Translations under genes and position numbers: made by a program
In this document: positions 50,550 to 62,341 of the stretch, one piece after another
Numbering within the stretch: position 1 is the first letter of the stretch
Layout: each line of letters begins with the position of its first letter
Source of the DNA: Stomorhina lunata
Lineage: Eukaryota > Arthropoda > Insecta > Diptera > Rhiniidae
Assembly (NCBI GenBank): GCA_933228675.1
Contig: OW121743.1
Location: 79,231,995-79,295,994, forward strand
Reading direction: 5' to 3'
Length of the DNA stretch: 64,000 nt
The notes under the pieces: model-generated
Seen by the model: the letters and a program-made list of their open reading frames with translations, nothing else
Told to the model about the DNA's origin: nothing
Database searches by the model: none

Positions 50550-51990
50550 ATGGCTATCTCGAAAACGGCTCTAACGATTTTGATAAAATTTGGACAGTGG
50601 GTATCTTTTTTGATGTATAGGTCGAAGAAGAAGGGACTTTTGGAACTTTTACCTCTAAGAGGGTAAAAACGGGTAAAAAGGGGAAAAAATCGAAAACGCT
50701 ATGTCTCCTAAAGTAATAGGTATAGAAACAAAATTAAAATTACGTTTTAAACAGCTTTGAAAATAAGCGGACAGGTGTTTGGTACTTTTTTGAAACTATG
50801 TCCGATAGGGGGTAAAAAAGGGTGAAAATAGTTTTTTTGGCACCTTTTTAACCCACTCTTATATTTTAAACTAAAGAATATAGAAAGAAACTTGGTACTG
50901 CAATCAATAGATGTAAAAAAACATGAAACACGTATTTGGTACTTTTTTTGATTTTGGAGCCAAAATGGGTAAAAAAGGGATAAAATGATAACTTAACATC
51001 TCCAAAGTAATATGAATAGGAACATTATACATTATGTTAAATGCGTTTTAAAAAAATGTACCGAATTCAATTGGCACCAAAAAAGTACCAAATATAAATA
51101 TGGAACTTTTAGAAATTAGGGAATAAAAAGGGGGAAAAATTAGTACTATTTTAAACAAATGAATGTTTGTCTGAATTTGATTGTGTTATGCTCTTTAGCG
51201 AAGATGTTGCGGATAAGCCGACGAAGGTTTTAAAGTTGATAAGACTAATTTCCGACAGATGGCGCCACTGAAAATTACTAAAAATTAATTAAATCGTAAA
51301 CTGTACATTTGATCATGCTATGATCTTTAGCAAAGTTGTAGCGCATGAGCCGACGAAGGCTTTTTGGTTGGTATGAATAATTTCCGACAGGTGGCGCTAC
51401 AGAAACTTACTCAAAGTCAATTTAATCGTAATATGTACATTTAATCATGCTACAATCTTTAGCAAAGTTGTTGCACATGAGCCGACGAAGGTTTTTTAGT
51501 TGGTATGAAGAAATTTCGACAGGTGGCGCTACTGAAATTTACTCAAAGTCAATTTAATCGTATGCTGTACATTTAATCATGCTATAATCTTCAGCAAAGT
51601 TGTTACGGATAAGCCGAAGAAGGTTTATGAATTGGAATAAGCGCCACAGAAAACTACTCAAAATGAATTAAATCGTAAGCTGTGCATTTGATCAGACTAT
51701 AATCTTTAGCAAAGTTGTTGCGCATGAGTCGACAGATGTTTCTGTTGATATGAATAATTTCCAAAATTATTCAAAATGAGTTAAACTGTAAACTATGCAA
51801 ACTATGTGTTGGTCGGACAAAATAAATCAAATAATTCAAAATTAACTGAATATTTCTACAATGTCTTTCCTCTAAATTTATTTTAGCACTTTATAATATA
51901 AAATATATAAAAACTTTAAAATTTTCCTCAAAATGCTTATCATAAAGCTCCGAGCAAGGCTCGGTCTACCAGGTACTTGAATATTTAATT
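50550..51990 (+). mobile_element. Possible Helitron-like non-autonomous element
   Basis: Starts after the TA run with ATGGCTATCTCGAAAACGGC and carries A/G-rich GGGTAAAAAGGGG motifs and an internal minisatellite. It ends with the hairpin CCGAGCAAGGCTCGG (51951-51965) followed by TCTACCAGGTACTT. A GC-rich hairpin shortly before the end and the absence of terminal inverted repeats resemble Helitron 3' ends (CTRR-T), but the terminal CTRR is not exact. No ORF. Confidence 0.35.
51183..51800. repeat. Minisatellite, about 131-bp period, five units
   Basis: Units start near 51183, 51314, 51447, 51576 and 51692 with ATGCTATAATCTTTAGCAAA. They contain TGAGCCGACGAAGG and TTTCCGACAGGTGGCGCTAC. Unit 4 lacks about 15 bp, including the CGACAGGTGG segment. 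Units are more divergent at the two ends. Confidence 0.9.
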
Positions 51991-52805
51991 GTTAAATTAA
52001 ATTTTGAGAATTAAAAGAAAATTCAAAAAAAATTTTTTAAAGTTTTAATTTTTTGGAACTTTTGCTAAAAAATTTGCAACATTCTCAAAAGGATAATACT
52101 TAAAACCAAAATTTTTGTTCATTGGCGTGTGTAAAACTAAAATTAGGCGACCCAAATTAAATATTCCTCATTTTAAAATATCCTTGCAGAATCCTGGAAA
52201 GATTTTTGATTAAAATCAATATTATACTTAAACGAGAGAAAAACCTCCATACGAAAATATCCAAAACAGTAGAGCTAACTTCTGAAAAACTTTAACATTT
52301 TCGAACTCAGCGACCCAAAGTTTGTAAAGCTATTTTGGCTTTTTATTTCAAATGCACGATGAAGTTTCAATTTTGTGGAACAGTGTAGTCGCGCTTGACC
52401 GACTATAGAATTTTCTTTCTTTCATTGAGACTAATTGACCTGAGTCTTTCAAAATAACAACAGTTTTGAAAAGCCTTCTCGAAACTTGCCCTTGAGCGAA
52501 ATAAAGTCAAAATTAAATCTAGCCATCGATAAACACTGGACTTTAATGGTGATTTAACTTCTAGAAATTCTTACGCGTCGAAAAAAATTGTGTCTTCTTA
52601 AATTTTTGTTTCAAATAATCTGGCAGCTTAGTTAATAGAATTCAAATAATCATTGTGGAATTGTATTAATTCTATTTCCTTTTCTACTATTTAAAGATTT
52701 CTATGCAGTTAACATGCATAAGAATTTGCATTTCCGTTTTCCTGTTTCGCAATAAACTTAAATACATGTGTATCTGTTAGTATATGCGGAGGTATTGGTG
52801 CTTAC
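51991..52805. other. SPIN90 upstream intron sequence
   Basis: AT-rich with no recognised gene. If the non-coding exon at 52806 is right, this is part of a 5.2-kb first intron (52805 to 47631). Confidence 0.35.
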
Positions 52806-53345
52806 CCATTTTGTACGTCAACGTTCCAAAATAAAACTAGAGCCAAGTCCTTTCTTCGTTTCTTTAACCGAATGCGTGAGAAGTGAAATGTGAGTAGAGT
52901 TGAGGGTTTACGATAAAATAATTGCAGAAATGAATGAATTTTTTAACACTAGACAAGGACGTTAATTAAGTTGTTGTTGTTATTATTGTTATTCTATTTT
53001 ATTGTATTTTCTTTTGTGGTTTGTTTTTATCAGCAAATTCGCGTTTACTTTTTGTATTTTTCTTCTTGTTGTGTTGTTTTGTTTTCTCTTTTTGTTTTCT
53101 TTTTTTTCTTGTCGTAGTTTTTGGTTAATTTCTAATTTCCCCAAAAAATAACAAAACAAAAAATTACATTCCCTCCTTTTTTTGCTCACAATAACACCAA
53201 CAACAAGAACAACAAATTCACACACACAATTTCTATATATACACGACAACGACGACGACTTTTGGATATTTTTCCTTCTATTTAGGGCGGAGGCTGTTGG
53301 TTTTCTTGGCTGGGGACACTTTTGTTAGTTTTGCATGTGCGTTTT
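52806..53345 (-). other. NCKIPSD: Predicted SPIN90 non-coding first exon (5'UTR)
   Basis: On the minus strand a strong donor, AAAATGG|GTAAGCA at 52806/52805, follows sequence typical of fly 5' leaders (CAA/AAC-rich, few ATGs in good context). It would splice to the acceptor at 47631. A TATAAATA at 53377-53384 (minus) suggests a start near 53345. The start is inferred and the exon length is a guess; the donor is the firmest part. Confidence 0.4.
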
Positions 53346-53376
53346 TTTTTTCTCTAATTTCTATTGCATCAAATTC

Positions 53377-53384
53377 TATTTATA
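53377..53384 (-). promoter_or_regulatory. TATA-like box upstream of predicted SPIN90 leader
   Basis: Minus-strand TATAAATA followed by AT-rich sequence. Its position upstream of the predicted leader exon is the only support. In DNA this AT-rich a chance match is possible. Confidence 0.25.
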
Positions 53385-53399
53385 AACTTTTTTTCAAAT

Positions 53400-54164
53400 T
53401 TTTCACTTTTACTTGTTGATATTTTCCAAAAACAACAACAATTTTATTAAATTTTCTTCACTTTTTTTGGTTAAAATTTATTTGCAAATTTTTTTTCCTG
53501 GTTTCCTTGTACTACTTTCAAACACTTCTTTCCTTCGGAGTTGGCACTTTATAAATACAGGATATTATTTGTATAACGGTATTATATTCCTTTCATTAAC
53601 TGTTTCCTTGTCTGCCTTCAATGCGTTATTGTTATTTTCTAACTGGAGGAATTTGTCAAATCAGACAGAATTTTTTTAATGTTGTCTCTTTTCAGTGGTG
53701 TCAAATGAGCGAGTTCTATTAACAAAGTCAGCTGTTTTTAAATGGGAATTCTTGTGGTGTTTACCAAAGAGCGAAAAGGTCTTGTTGGAATTTTTTTAAT
53801 AAGAAAATGCATAAAAAGGAATTTAGAAAAATTGATATTTAGTTATATGCTTTATTTTTAAAGTATGTTAAACAACATTTCCGTAGATTTGTGTAAATCA
53901 AAGAAAACTGCCAGCAAACTTGATATAATAATTTAGAAATTTAATATTTTTTCCGTGAAATAACTGAAATAATTGCAATTTTTTGATGTACCTAAAATAT
54001 TTTTTTTTTTTCAATATTAACATACTTTTAAAAAACTAAAAATTTTGCATTTGACACGTTTTATAAATTTCATGTAAAGTTACAAACAAAAATAAACTTA
54101 TAAAGAGTATAATATTATTGTCAATGATATATCGTCACTTAAAAATATGCCAAACATAAACTTA
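53400..54164. other. Intergenic sequence between divergent genes
   Basis: AT-rich with no recognised gene. A plus-strand 88-codon frame at 53413-53679 looks accidental. Confidence 0.4.
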
Positions 54165-54662
54165 AAATTCTCATTATCATCAGATTTACGAGCGTTTTAG
54201 TAATTTTTGTCTCATTTAGTGCGTTTTGACAGAAGAGTTTGTATGGGAGCTATGGTCAAATAAAATTTGGTACAGTGATTTATGTTTACATAAGCAGTAA
54301 CTGTTTTAAATTTCATGAAAAAATATTGATATTTGTGGCCAAAATATCAATTTCTGGAAGAGGGACCTATGGGAGGTACCATAAATAATGAACCAATTTT
54401 GACGAATGAATGACAAAAAAATTATCTGTGCCAAATTTCACCAAATTATCTTTAGACCTGTACTTTGATTACATGGTTTACATGGGGGTCAAGCCAGGCA
54501 GCCAGCCGTCCAGACGGACGAACTGACATAGCTAAATTGACTCAGAAAGTGATTCTAAGAATATTGGTATACTAAAAGGTGGGTCTAAGACAAATATTTC
54601 TTTGCGTTACATACAGCAGAAACTTATAATATCCTTTCCACCTATGATGGTGATGGGTATAA
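54165..54662 (+). mobile_element. Family A element, 5' truncated
   Basis: Lacks the family 5' end but has ATTTACGAGCGTTTTAGTAA, GGACCTATGGGAGGTACC, CCAGCCGTCCAGACGGACG and the 3' hairpin CCACCTATGATGGTGATGGG. Confidence 0.7.
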
Positions 54663-54778
54663 ATATTCTTTAGAAAACACAGGTCTACATAATTTTGCAA
54701 CTCGAGATTTAGCATAATTTGGTAAACCAAAGTGTGCTAAATCCAACATTGGTAACATTGGTTTTTCCAAATTCATTC

Positions 54779-54783
<5 letters not shown>

Positions 54784-54852
<69 letters not shown>
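54784..54852. repeat. TA dinucleotide microsatellite
   Basis: About 65 bp of TA repeats with a CATA interruption. Confidence 0.93.
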
Positions 54853-54859
<7 letters not shown>

Positions 54860-54887
54860 TTTTGCAAATAGTATTAATACAACTCAA

Positions 54888-55440
54888 ACAAAAATTTTTT
54901 CTATACAAACATTTTCTAACAAATTTATGTTAAAAAAAACTTTTTTTGGGAAAATTTCTGATAAAAAAATTTTCTATAAAGAATTGTTGGTAAAAAAATT
55001 TTCTACAGAAAAATTTTATAGAACAATTTTTGATCAAAATAGAAAAATTTTTATAGAACAATTTTTTATAAAAATTTTTGTGTAAAAAATTTTCTATAGA
55101 AAAATTAAAAAATTTTCTGTAGAAAATTTTTTGAATAAAAAAATTTCTTTGTAAAATTTTTTTATAAAAATTATTTTTTATAGAAAAATTTTATAGAATT
55201 TTTTTCGATAAAAATATTTTTCTATAGAAAAATTTCTGATAAAAGAACTTTCTATAAAAAATTGTTGATAAAAAATTTTTCTATAGAAAAATTTTGATTA
55301 AAAAAATTTTTATAGAACAATTTTTGATAAAAATATTTTGAATGCAAAAATTTTTGATTAAAAAATTTTCTATAGAAAAATTTTTGATTTAAAAATTGTC
55401 TATACAAAAATTTTTAATTAAAATATATTAAAATATGGAG
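54888..55440. repeat. Satellite array S6 (degenerate)
   Basis: Decayed units with AAATTTTCTATAGAAAAATT and a GATAAAAAAAT spacer, the same CTATAG dyad core as the intronic arrays. It lies between SPIN90 and NUDCD1, outside the coding-gene intron. Confidence 0.85.
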
Positions 55441-56785
<1,345 letters not shown>

Positions 56786-57859
56786 ATGCCTAAAATTGTG
56801 AACCTAAGACAAGATCGTACATTAATACGCTCCAATTTTGATGGCTACAAATTATCCTTGGATCCTGTACCTATTTTAAGACAGGAATTAACTGCTGCTC
56901 CCTTAAAAGCTGAAGCCAATGATGATCAATATTCTTTGCTCCATGCGGAGTTGTTTTCCATGCAAAATCTGCTCCATGTGGATCCTTGGGCACGCACTTA
57001 CTCCTTTTTTATAAATCGCCTAGGAGAGATTGTAAAATGTGCTTATGATGAGAACAAGGGACGGCCGGATCAACAGCAAGTGGTTTATCGTTTAGCTCAG
57101 GACGCTGGAGAAGATAAGCGTAAGAAGGGGGACTATAATTATAGCGTAAGGTTTTTGTCGGAGAAATTTTGCTTAATCTGTGATGGTGTGAAGACATTGT
57201 TACTTTTGGAGACAGGAGATCGTTTGAGGGGTGGTGAATGGAAATTGTTGGCTTCAAGCCGTGTGGAAGGCGAAGGCTTAGGGAAAGATGAAAGAAATTA
57301 TGTTATTTATGATGCTCGTTTGGATATTATACAAGAAAAGAAACAAATTTCCATTTTATTGGGACACGTGCAAAGAGTGGAATCCCTAAGACCTGAGGGT
57401 GGCTCTAGCCATCATTTGTATTTGCATTGGAGCAAATGGACTTTGGAGGATCAATTGTGGAAGTTTCAAATATTGGATACATTAGAAGGTAAAGGCTCTA
57501 TATACTATAGTGCCTTTGAGCCTAAGGCAGAGTCTGTTGTAATAAGTTCCAATCATGAACTCAAATGGAGATCCCAGAAATTGGACGTACAGGGACATGT
57601 TCAGGAAGAAACGAAAAATGAAGTAAAACCTCAATTACATGGAGAATCAACTAATGGAGACTGCCAATTGCCAGACTACTCTTGGTCCCAAACTGATGAA
57701 GATTTAGTAATCAAATTCACGGTTAAACCTGGCAAAGACAAAAATGACTACAATGTCAAGTGCGAGGCCAATAGCATAAAGGTTAAATGCAACGATGAAG
57801 TGCTTTTGGATGACGAGCTATGTGAGAAAATTGATTTGGACTTAACTACATGGACAATA
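56786..57859 (+). CDS. NUDCD1: NUDCD1 exon 1
   Basis: The exon has 358 codons and ends in phase 0 at TGGACAATA|GTAAGT, just after TTWTI of the CS domain. The frame runs on 12 codons into the intron. An in-frame ATG at 56699 would add 29 residues with a hydrophobic start (MCLLFLFSLSWQFIVF). The family does not have this extension, so I treat it as leader sequence. Confidence 0.93.
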
Positions 57860-58677
57860 GTAAGTAGTAAATTAATTTATAATTTAAATTTCTTCTAATA
57901 AAATTGTAATTTTTGCCAGGAAAACAATTTTCTCCAAATAACTTTAATTAAAGAAACTTCGAATTTGCTGTGGACCTCTTTGTTGGCCAATGGCCGGGGA
58001 CCCAAAGAAACTAATGATGATAATGCAAAGCATGACTTGTCCATGGAACAGCAGCCTATACCTAATCTAGAAGCACCCATTGAAGATTGTGATTTCCCCA
58101 TGGGCACCGAAGAAGATGAAATAACCATAGGTAAATATAGATTTATTAAACACTTTCTTCTTCTAAACAACAACTTCTAAATTTACCAGCTCGTTTCAAT
58201 TTATCTTCGAAAACCATTACCCATTGTATCATTATGGGCTCCTCGCCACCACTCTTTACAACATCCCTTAGACCTGGATTTCCTTTAGCCATAGCCACTC
58301 GACAAGATGTCGACTGTTGCTTGTGGCTACAACAGTATAATCCCTCGAAACCCGATGAATGGTCTTTAAGACATGAGGGCAATTTACACGCATTTGGCTA
58401 TGTGCAGGCTTCGAAACAACAAAAGAAATTTATGGATTGTTCACCAGATTTGGGTTATGCTCTAATTGCAGAAGCACATCGTCATTTATTTCTGTATAAA
58501 ACAAAATATGATACGGCTAGTGGCTTGAGAAATCGTAATGGACCTCAGGTGACAATTGGCAAACAGCATTTAGTGACTTTGGAGGATGCCGGAGAAGTTT
58601 TAGGCATGACAACTGCTAACAGTGTGGCGACATTGTTGACCGAGAAATGTGTGATGTTTTTACAGATGGAAAGTTAA
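56786..58677 (+). CDS. NUDCD1: NUDCD1 orthologue (NudC domain-containing protein 1); whole gene
   Basis: Join 56786-57859, 57920-58130, 58190-58677; 1773 nt, 590 residues (human NUDCD1 is 583). Start chosen at MPKIVNLRQD because the ATG is in the fly-like context GAAAAATG and this end aligns with the family. Residues about 20-45 (NFDGYKLSLDPVP) and 47-70 (DDQYSLLHAELFSM) match the conserved N-terminus. Residues about 295-375 are a CS/p23-like domain (PDYSWSQTDEDLVIKF to TTWTI). The C-terminal third (DCCLWLQQY, HAFGYVQASKQQKKF, ALIAEAHRHLFLYK) matches the family's C-terminal region. NudC-family proteins act as HSP90 co-chaperones, several for beta-propeller clients; that role here is by homology. 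Confidence 0.94.
57920..58130 (+). CDS. NUDCD1: NUDCD1 exon 2
   Basis: The exon has 211 nt from acceptor TTTTGCCAG to donor ATAG|GTAAAT. It encodes ENNFLQITLIKETSNLLWTS, then an acidic linker with EQQPIPNLEAPIEDC and GTEEDEITIG, matching the end of the human CS domain (SLIKKNEGLTWPEL) and its acidic linker. Flanked by introns of 60 and 59 bp. Confidence 0.93.
58190..58677 (+). CDS. NUDCD1: NUDCD1 exon 3
   Basis: The exon has 488 nt from acceptor ATTTACCAG. The first codon is split (G|CT) and the frame runs RFNLSSKTITHCIIMGSS to the end QMES and TAA. It contains the conserved HAFGYVQASKQQKKF block. The open frame begins before the first ATG in this exon, so 58234 is not a start codon. Confidence 0.93.
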
Positions 58678-58695
58678 TAAATTTAGCAGTAGCGA

Positions 58696-58701
58696 AATAA
58701 A
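58696..58701 (+). terminator. NUDCD1 polyadenylation signal
   Basis: AATAAA lies 18 nt after the NUDCD1 stop codon, followed by a G/T-rich stretch (GAGGGTTTGATTTT). This implies a 3'UTR of only about 35-45 nt. Confidence 0.65.
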
Positions 58702-58739
58702 CAAGAGGGTTTGATTTTACTTACTTAAATGACCTTTAT

Positions 58740-59225
58740 TTGCAACCTCATAAGGTCAAAGGCCGAGCATGTTTTAGAATTTCATCCGCTTCGATCTAAA
58801 AGTCAAATTTTTTATAACAGGTAATTTTTAGGTAAAAACATATCTAAAATACTTTTTACTAAAAAGATATGAACCTAGATATGTTTTGCGCTCTAAGCTT
58901 GAGGGCTTCAGTAGCAGGGGTCTTGTGTTCTCCACAGAGGACTCTGATTTTTGAAATCTTTGATTTTTTTTTTTAATTTCGCTAAAACAATTTAAGTTAC
59001 CCTAGCCATCTATCTGCCACCTAGGGGCTTATGTAACCTTTTGAGAAAGAATTCTGATTTTTTAAATCTTGAAAATATATTTTGTTTTGTGAAATTTAGC
59101 TACAACTTTTTTCTATATAAAGGTAAATTACCCTACCCATGTCTAAGAAAGCATTCATCTATCTGCCACCTGGGGGCCCCTGTAACCCCTAGAAGGAGAA
59201 AACTAAAAATAAATATTTTTTTGTT
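58740..59225. repeat. Intergenic diverged direct repeat, about 149-bp offset
   Basis: The phrase CTATCTGCCACCTAGGGGCT near 59009 recurs near 59158 with two or three changes. GATTTTTGAAATCTTTGA near 58948 and GATTTTTTAAATCTTGAA near 59054 are a second pair. Probably fragments of one dispersed repeat. Confidence 0.55.
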
Positions 59226-59695
59226 GCCTGGGTTTCCTGCTAACAGGTAATAACTGTATTCAATTCCTACTCGCACCTCCTCGTGGTACATCCTGGAAAC
59301 CTAGTTGAAGATGCGGTAAACAACCCGAGTGGGATTCTAGGTCAGGGCTTACGTGAGAGAGAGTTATCTTGGAGCTATTCCGACTTATTTGGTCTAAGGA
59401 TCTAAGATAATTGTACTTGGTAAAGTACGAAACTGTAGCGTCTGTTTAACATGTTAGTTGCGGTTACAAGCGGGCGTATGTCTCGGATCGAGCCGCTCCC
59501 TTTACAATTGTGGCTCTTGTCTTTGGACTTATCATCCATCGACTTAGCACTTACGGAAGTCAAGCACCACTGGGAGTTAAAGATGACAGAAGAAGAAGAA
59601 TGTCTGAACCCTAAATGCATTAAAAAAGCACAATTGAACCATGTTGCCCATCCATTAAGCACCGAAAACTTTTTAGTTGATTGGTAGAACAAAAA
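59225..59695 (+). mobile_element. LINE-like fragment; left arm of a 4-kb-spaced inverted repeat
   Basis: 59225-59500 matches 63560-63860 in reverse (CACCTCCTCGTGGTACATCC is shared). 59500-59690 includes ACTGGGAGTTAAAGATGACA-type text, also seen at 6661 and 18112 in LINE fragments of the second type. Frames are short and broken. Confidence 0.55.
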
Positions 59696-59921
59696 TTCAA
59701 CTTTTCATAAATTTTTGTTCTTCCAATTTGGACTCATTCTAATAGTAGATAGCCTCTACGAGTTCACAGTTTCTCTACTCCACCTGTAGACATGCCTGTG
59801 CGTGGGATAGTATCCTAAAAATAAATCAATAATATTTTGCACACTTCCGATTGACATAATTTGGCCACATAATTTCACTATTAGAAGTCGATCAGAGACA
59901 AAAGTCAAAAAAGGACCCACC

Positions 59922-59929
<8 letters not shown>

Positions 59930-59972
<43 letters not shown>
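59930..59972. repeat. TA dinucleotide microsatellite
   Basis: About 43 bp of TA repeats. Confidence 0.9.
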
Positions 59973-59976
<4 letters not shown>

Positions 59977-60159
59977 CCCCGACAACATTCCAATTGGAAC
60001 AAGGGGTACTTCTCTCAGACAATGAGCTGCATCCGACTCGGAACGGCAAATGCATTAGTTAAAGAAGTTTTACATAGCCTAATACTCAATAACCAGTGGC
60101 TAGCTGAGTTATGAGGTGAACCGCCGCTTTTTTGAAAATTGTTATTTTTGTTCAATTGG

Positions 60160-60524
60160 GTCTTAACATAAGCAATATTCGTTAAAAATGTCATGAAAAA
60201 ATATTGATATTTGTGGCCAATATATCAATTCCGGGAAGTGTGACCTATGGGGGGTACCATTAAAAAATGGACCGACTTTGACGAATTTCTGTGCCAAATT
60301 TCATTAAATTATCTTTAGAATTTTGGCCTGTAGATTGATTACAAGGTTTATATGGGGGTCCAGCCAGCCAGCCGGACAGACGGACATCGCTAAATTGACT
60401 CAGAAAGTGATTCTAAGCCTATTGGTATACTAAAAGGTTTGTCTAAGACGAATATTTATGTGCGTTACATACATCAGCACAAACTTATAATACCCTCTAC
60501 ACCTATGGTGGTGAAGGGTATAAA
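60160..60524 (+). mobile_element. Family A element, 5' truncated
   Basis: Contains CATGAAAAAATATTGATATT, CCAGCCAGCCAGCCGGACAG and the 3' hairpin CACCTATGGTGGTGAAGGGT. The next sequence (60527-60585) is a second copy of 59627-59690, so this element lies between two copies of the LINE-like 3' end. Confidence 0.75.
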
Positions 60525-60756
60525 AACACAATTATACCATGTTGGCCATCCCTGATGCACCGATAACTTTTTAATTGATTCCAATTGGATTTCTAGTTTA
60601 ATTAACTCGAAATTACTTTTCATATATATCTGTGTCCTCCTGTTATTGCAAAATAATTAGCTAATATATGAAACACCCTGTCTTATTTTTGCTACCGTTA
60701 TTTCCCTATTCGCTCTTTGAGCAACTCTCTTATCTTTACACATGTTTACTAAAATA

Positions 60757-60800
60757 CATAAATAGCGGAGAGCAGCCAACAAACTGTTTCAGAATTTTTT
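60757..60800 (+). promoter_or_regulatory. Promoter-like region of a third gene
   Basis: ACATAAATAG (TATA-like, 60757-60765) lies about 30 bp before TTTCAGAA (initiator-like, 60788-60795). It is preceded by less AT-rich sequence (CCGTTATTTCCC, CGCTCTTTGAGCAAC) and followed by leader-like sequence. Inference from composition and spacing only. Confidence 0.35.
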
Positions 60801-61078
60801 GGAGTGCGGTAACGTTTTAAAAGCGCTAAAGAAAAAATATATAATAGAAATTTATAAAGAAAAATTTAACCGGTGGCTATTGAAAGTGAATTTTTTATTT
60901 CGAGACACATCAAAAGCACATTGCAATAAGAATAAAAAATAAAGAAAATTTAACATAAAAATATAATTACTCAAAGGAAACGTTAGAAAAAAAGAACTAA
61001 CACGCGGTGTAAGACGGACGAAATAAATTAATTAACGAAAAAAGAACTATATTTTTGAAACGGCTTAGAAATAAAAAG
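60791..61078 (+). other. Predicted non-coding exon 1 of a third gene
   Basis: Leader-like A-rich sequence without an ATG-led frame of any length, ending at AATAAAAAG|GTGAAT. It would splice to 62012. The coding part would be beyond the right edge. Confidence 0.3.
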
Positions 61079-62011
61079 GTGAATTTATTAAGGCAACAAG
61101 ATTTATTGCAAACTAATTGGTTGTCTAATTAGAATCCAATTGAACTATTAGTGGGGAATTGGAATTTGCGGCAGTGGCAAAAAAACGATTCACGTAATAT
61201 TTTAGAATTTTTTCGTTTTACATTTTTGTGTTGTGGTCAGTGACGGAAAAAAATACATATATGTACTAGATATTTTTTTCCTACAAAGTCTAAAGAGTGC
61301 CTAACAATTGTAACTTCACCCAACATTACCTTAAATGGGTTCAAGAGGGGATTTTATTCCATCATAGGAATTACCAAGAACCCCTAGGGTGAGGTCATCT
61401 TTAGCAAAATAATTTCAGTTCTATTTTTCTTTTTTTGAAATTAGTTTAAAATGTATTCTTTCCTTTCATTTTGTTTTCAACACTATTCTTATACATATAC
61501 TTTTGTGTATTTTATAATTATGCAGAAAAAAAACTAATAAGTTTTACACAATCTATGGAAACGTGTGTTTGTGTTTTAATCATTTTTATGGCCACTCAAT
61601 AAATTAGCAAAAACAAAAAAATGGGAATAGATAAAAATTAAAAATTTCATTTTTTTACCTTATCACGATGACAATGACTTTTCGTTTTGTGTTTACTTAA
61701 TTAATTAAATTAATTTTGAAAAAATTGTGAAATTCCTAAAAATTCAACAGATTCCAACAAAATTTTACTTTACATTTAACAATTTTTCAATTTAATCTTT
61801 TATCAATCTGTCAAAACAACGTGATCTCTTTCCCTCTTTCCTTTAATTTTGTTGCTTTTGCCAAAATAAAAAAATAAAATCAAAACACAAAGAAAGAAAG
61901 CAAAACCCCAAAAAAGTCATAACAAACAAAAATTAAAAAAAATCAACTATCAAATACCCATTAAAAGAAAAATAATAACAAACATTTTGTTTCCTTCTTC
62001 CTTTTTTGCAG
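61079..62011 (+). other. Intron-like sequence of the predicted third gene
   Basis: AT-rich, no gene recognised. Ends in a pyrimidine-rich tract and acceptor (TTCCTTCTTCCTTTTTTGCAG). Confidence 0.3.
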
Positions 62012-62147
62012 TTGGGAAATTGAAACAAAAGTGAAGAAATAGTGCAATTAAAACAGGGTGCCTAAGCGGAAAATCAATAGTGAAAAGTTAATAGAAGAAA
62101 AGCTGATTTTGCTGTTTTTTTGTTTTTTTTTGCAAAGAAATAAAAAG
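62012..62147 (+). other. Predicted non-coding exon 2 of a third gene
   Basis: Starts after a textbook polypyrimidine-CAG acceptor and ends AATAAAAAG|GTAAGG. The interior (TTGGGAAATTGAAAC... GTGAAAAGTTAATAG) is typical leader sequence. No coding potential. Confidence 0.45.
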
Positions 62148-62341
62148 GTAAGGTTATATACCGGTTTTAATTTAGTTTTATTAATGAATTGTTCTGCTGG
62201 ATTGCTAAGCGCACCATTAATCTAGGTCATAGGTTCTCAATTGGTAGACCGAGACTCCATGGGAGTTCGAACGACCATTCCAGGAAAGCCGCGAACAACT
62301 AACAAATTGCTTATGCCTTTTGGTTTTTTGCAAGTATATAA

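Noticed and set aside
53413..53679. 88-codon hydrophobic frame in the region between the divergent genes
   Set aside because: AT-rich hydrophobic frame, no homology, and no conserved start context.
54642..54908. Minus-strand frame with an IYIYIY run
   Set aside because: Translation of the TA microsatellite; not a protein.
57009..58382. Minus-strand frames across NUDCD1
   Set aside because: Antisense shadows. The plus-strand exons have homology and consistent splice phases.
62228..62275. tRNA-like phrase with AATTGGTAGACC and GGAGTTCGAACGACC
   Set aside because: The T-stem does not pair and the boxes are too close together. Weaker than the two reported tRNA-like sequences.
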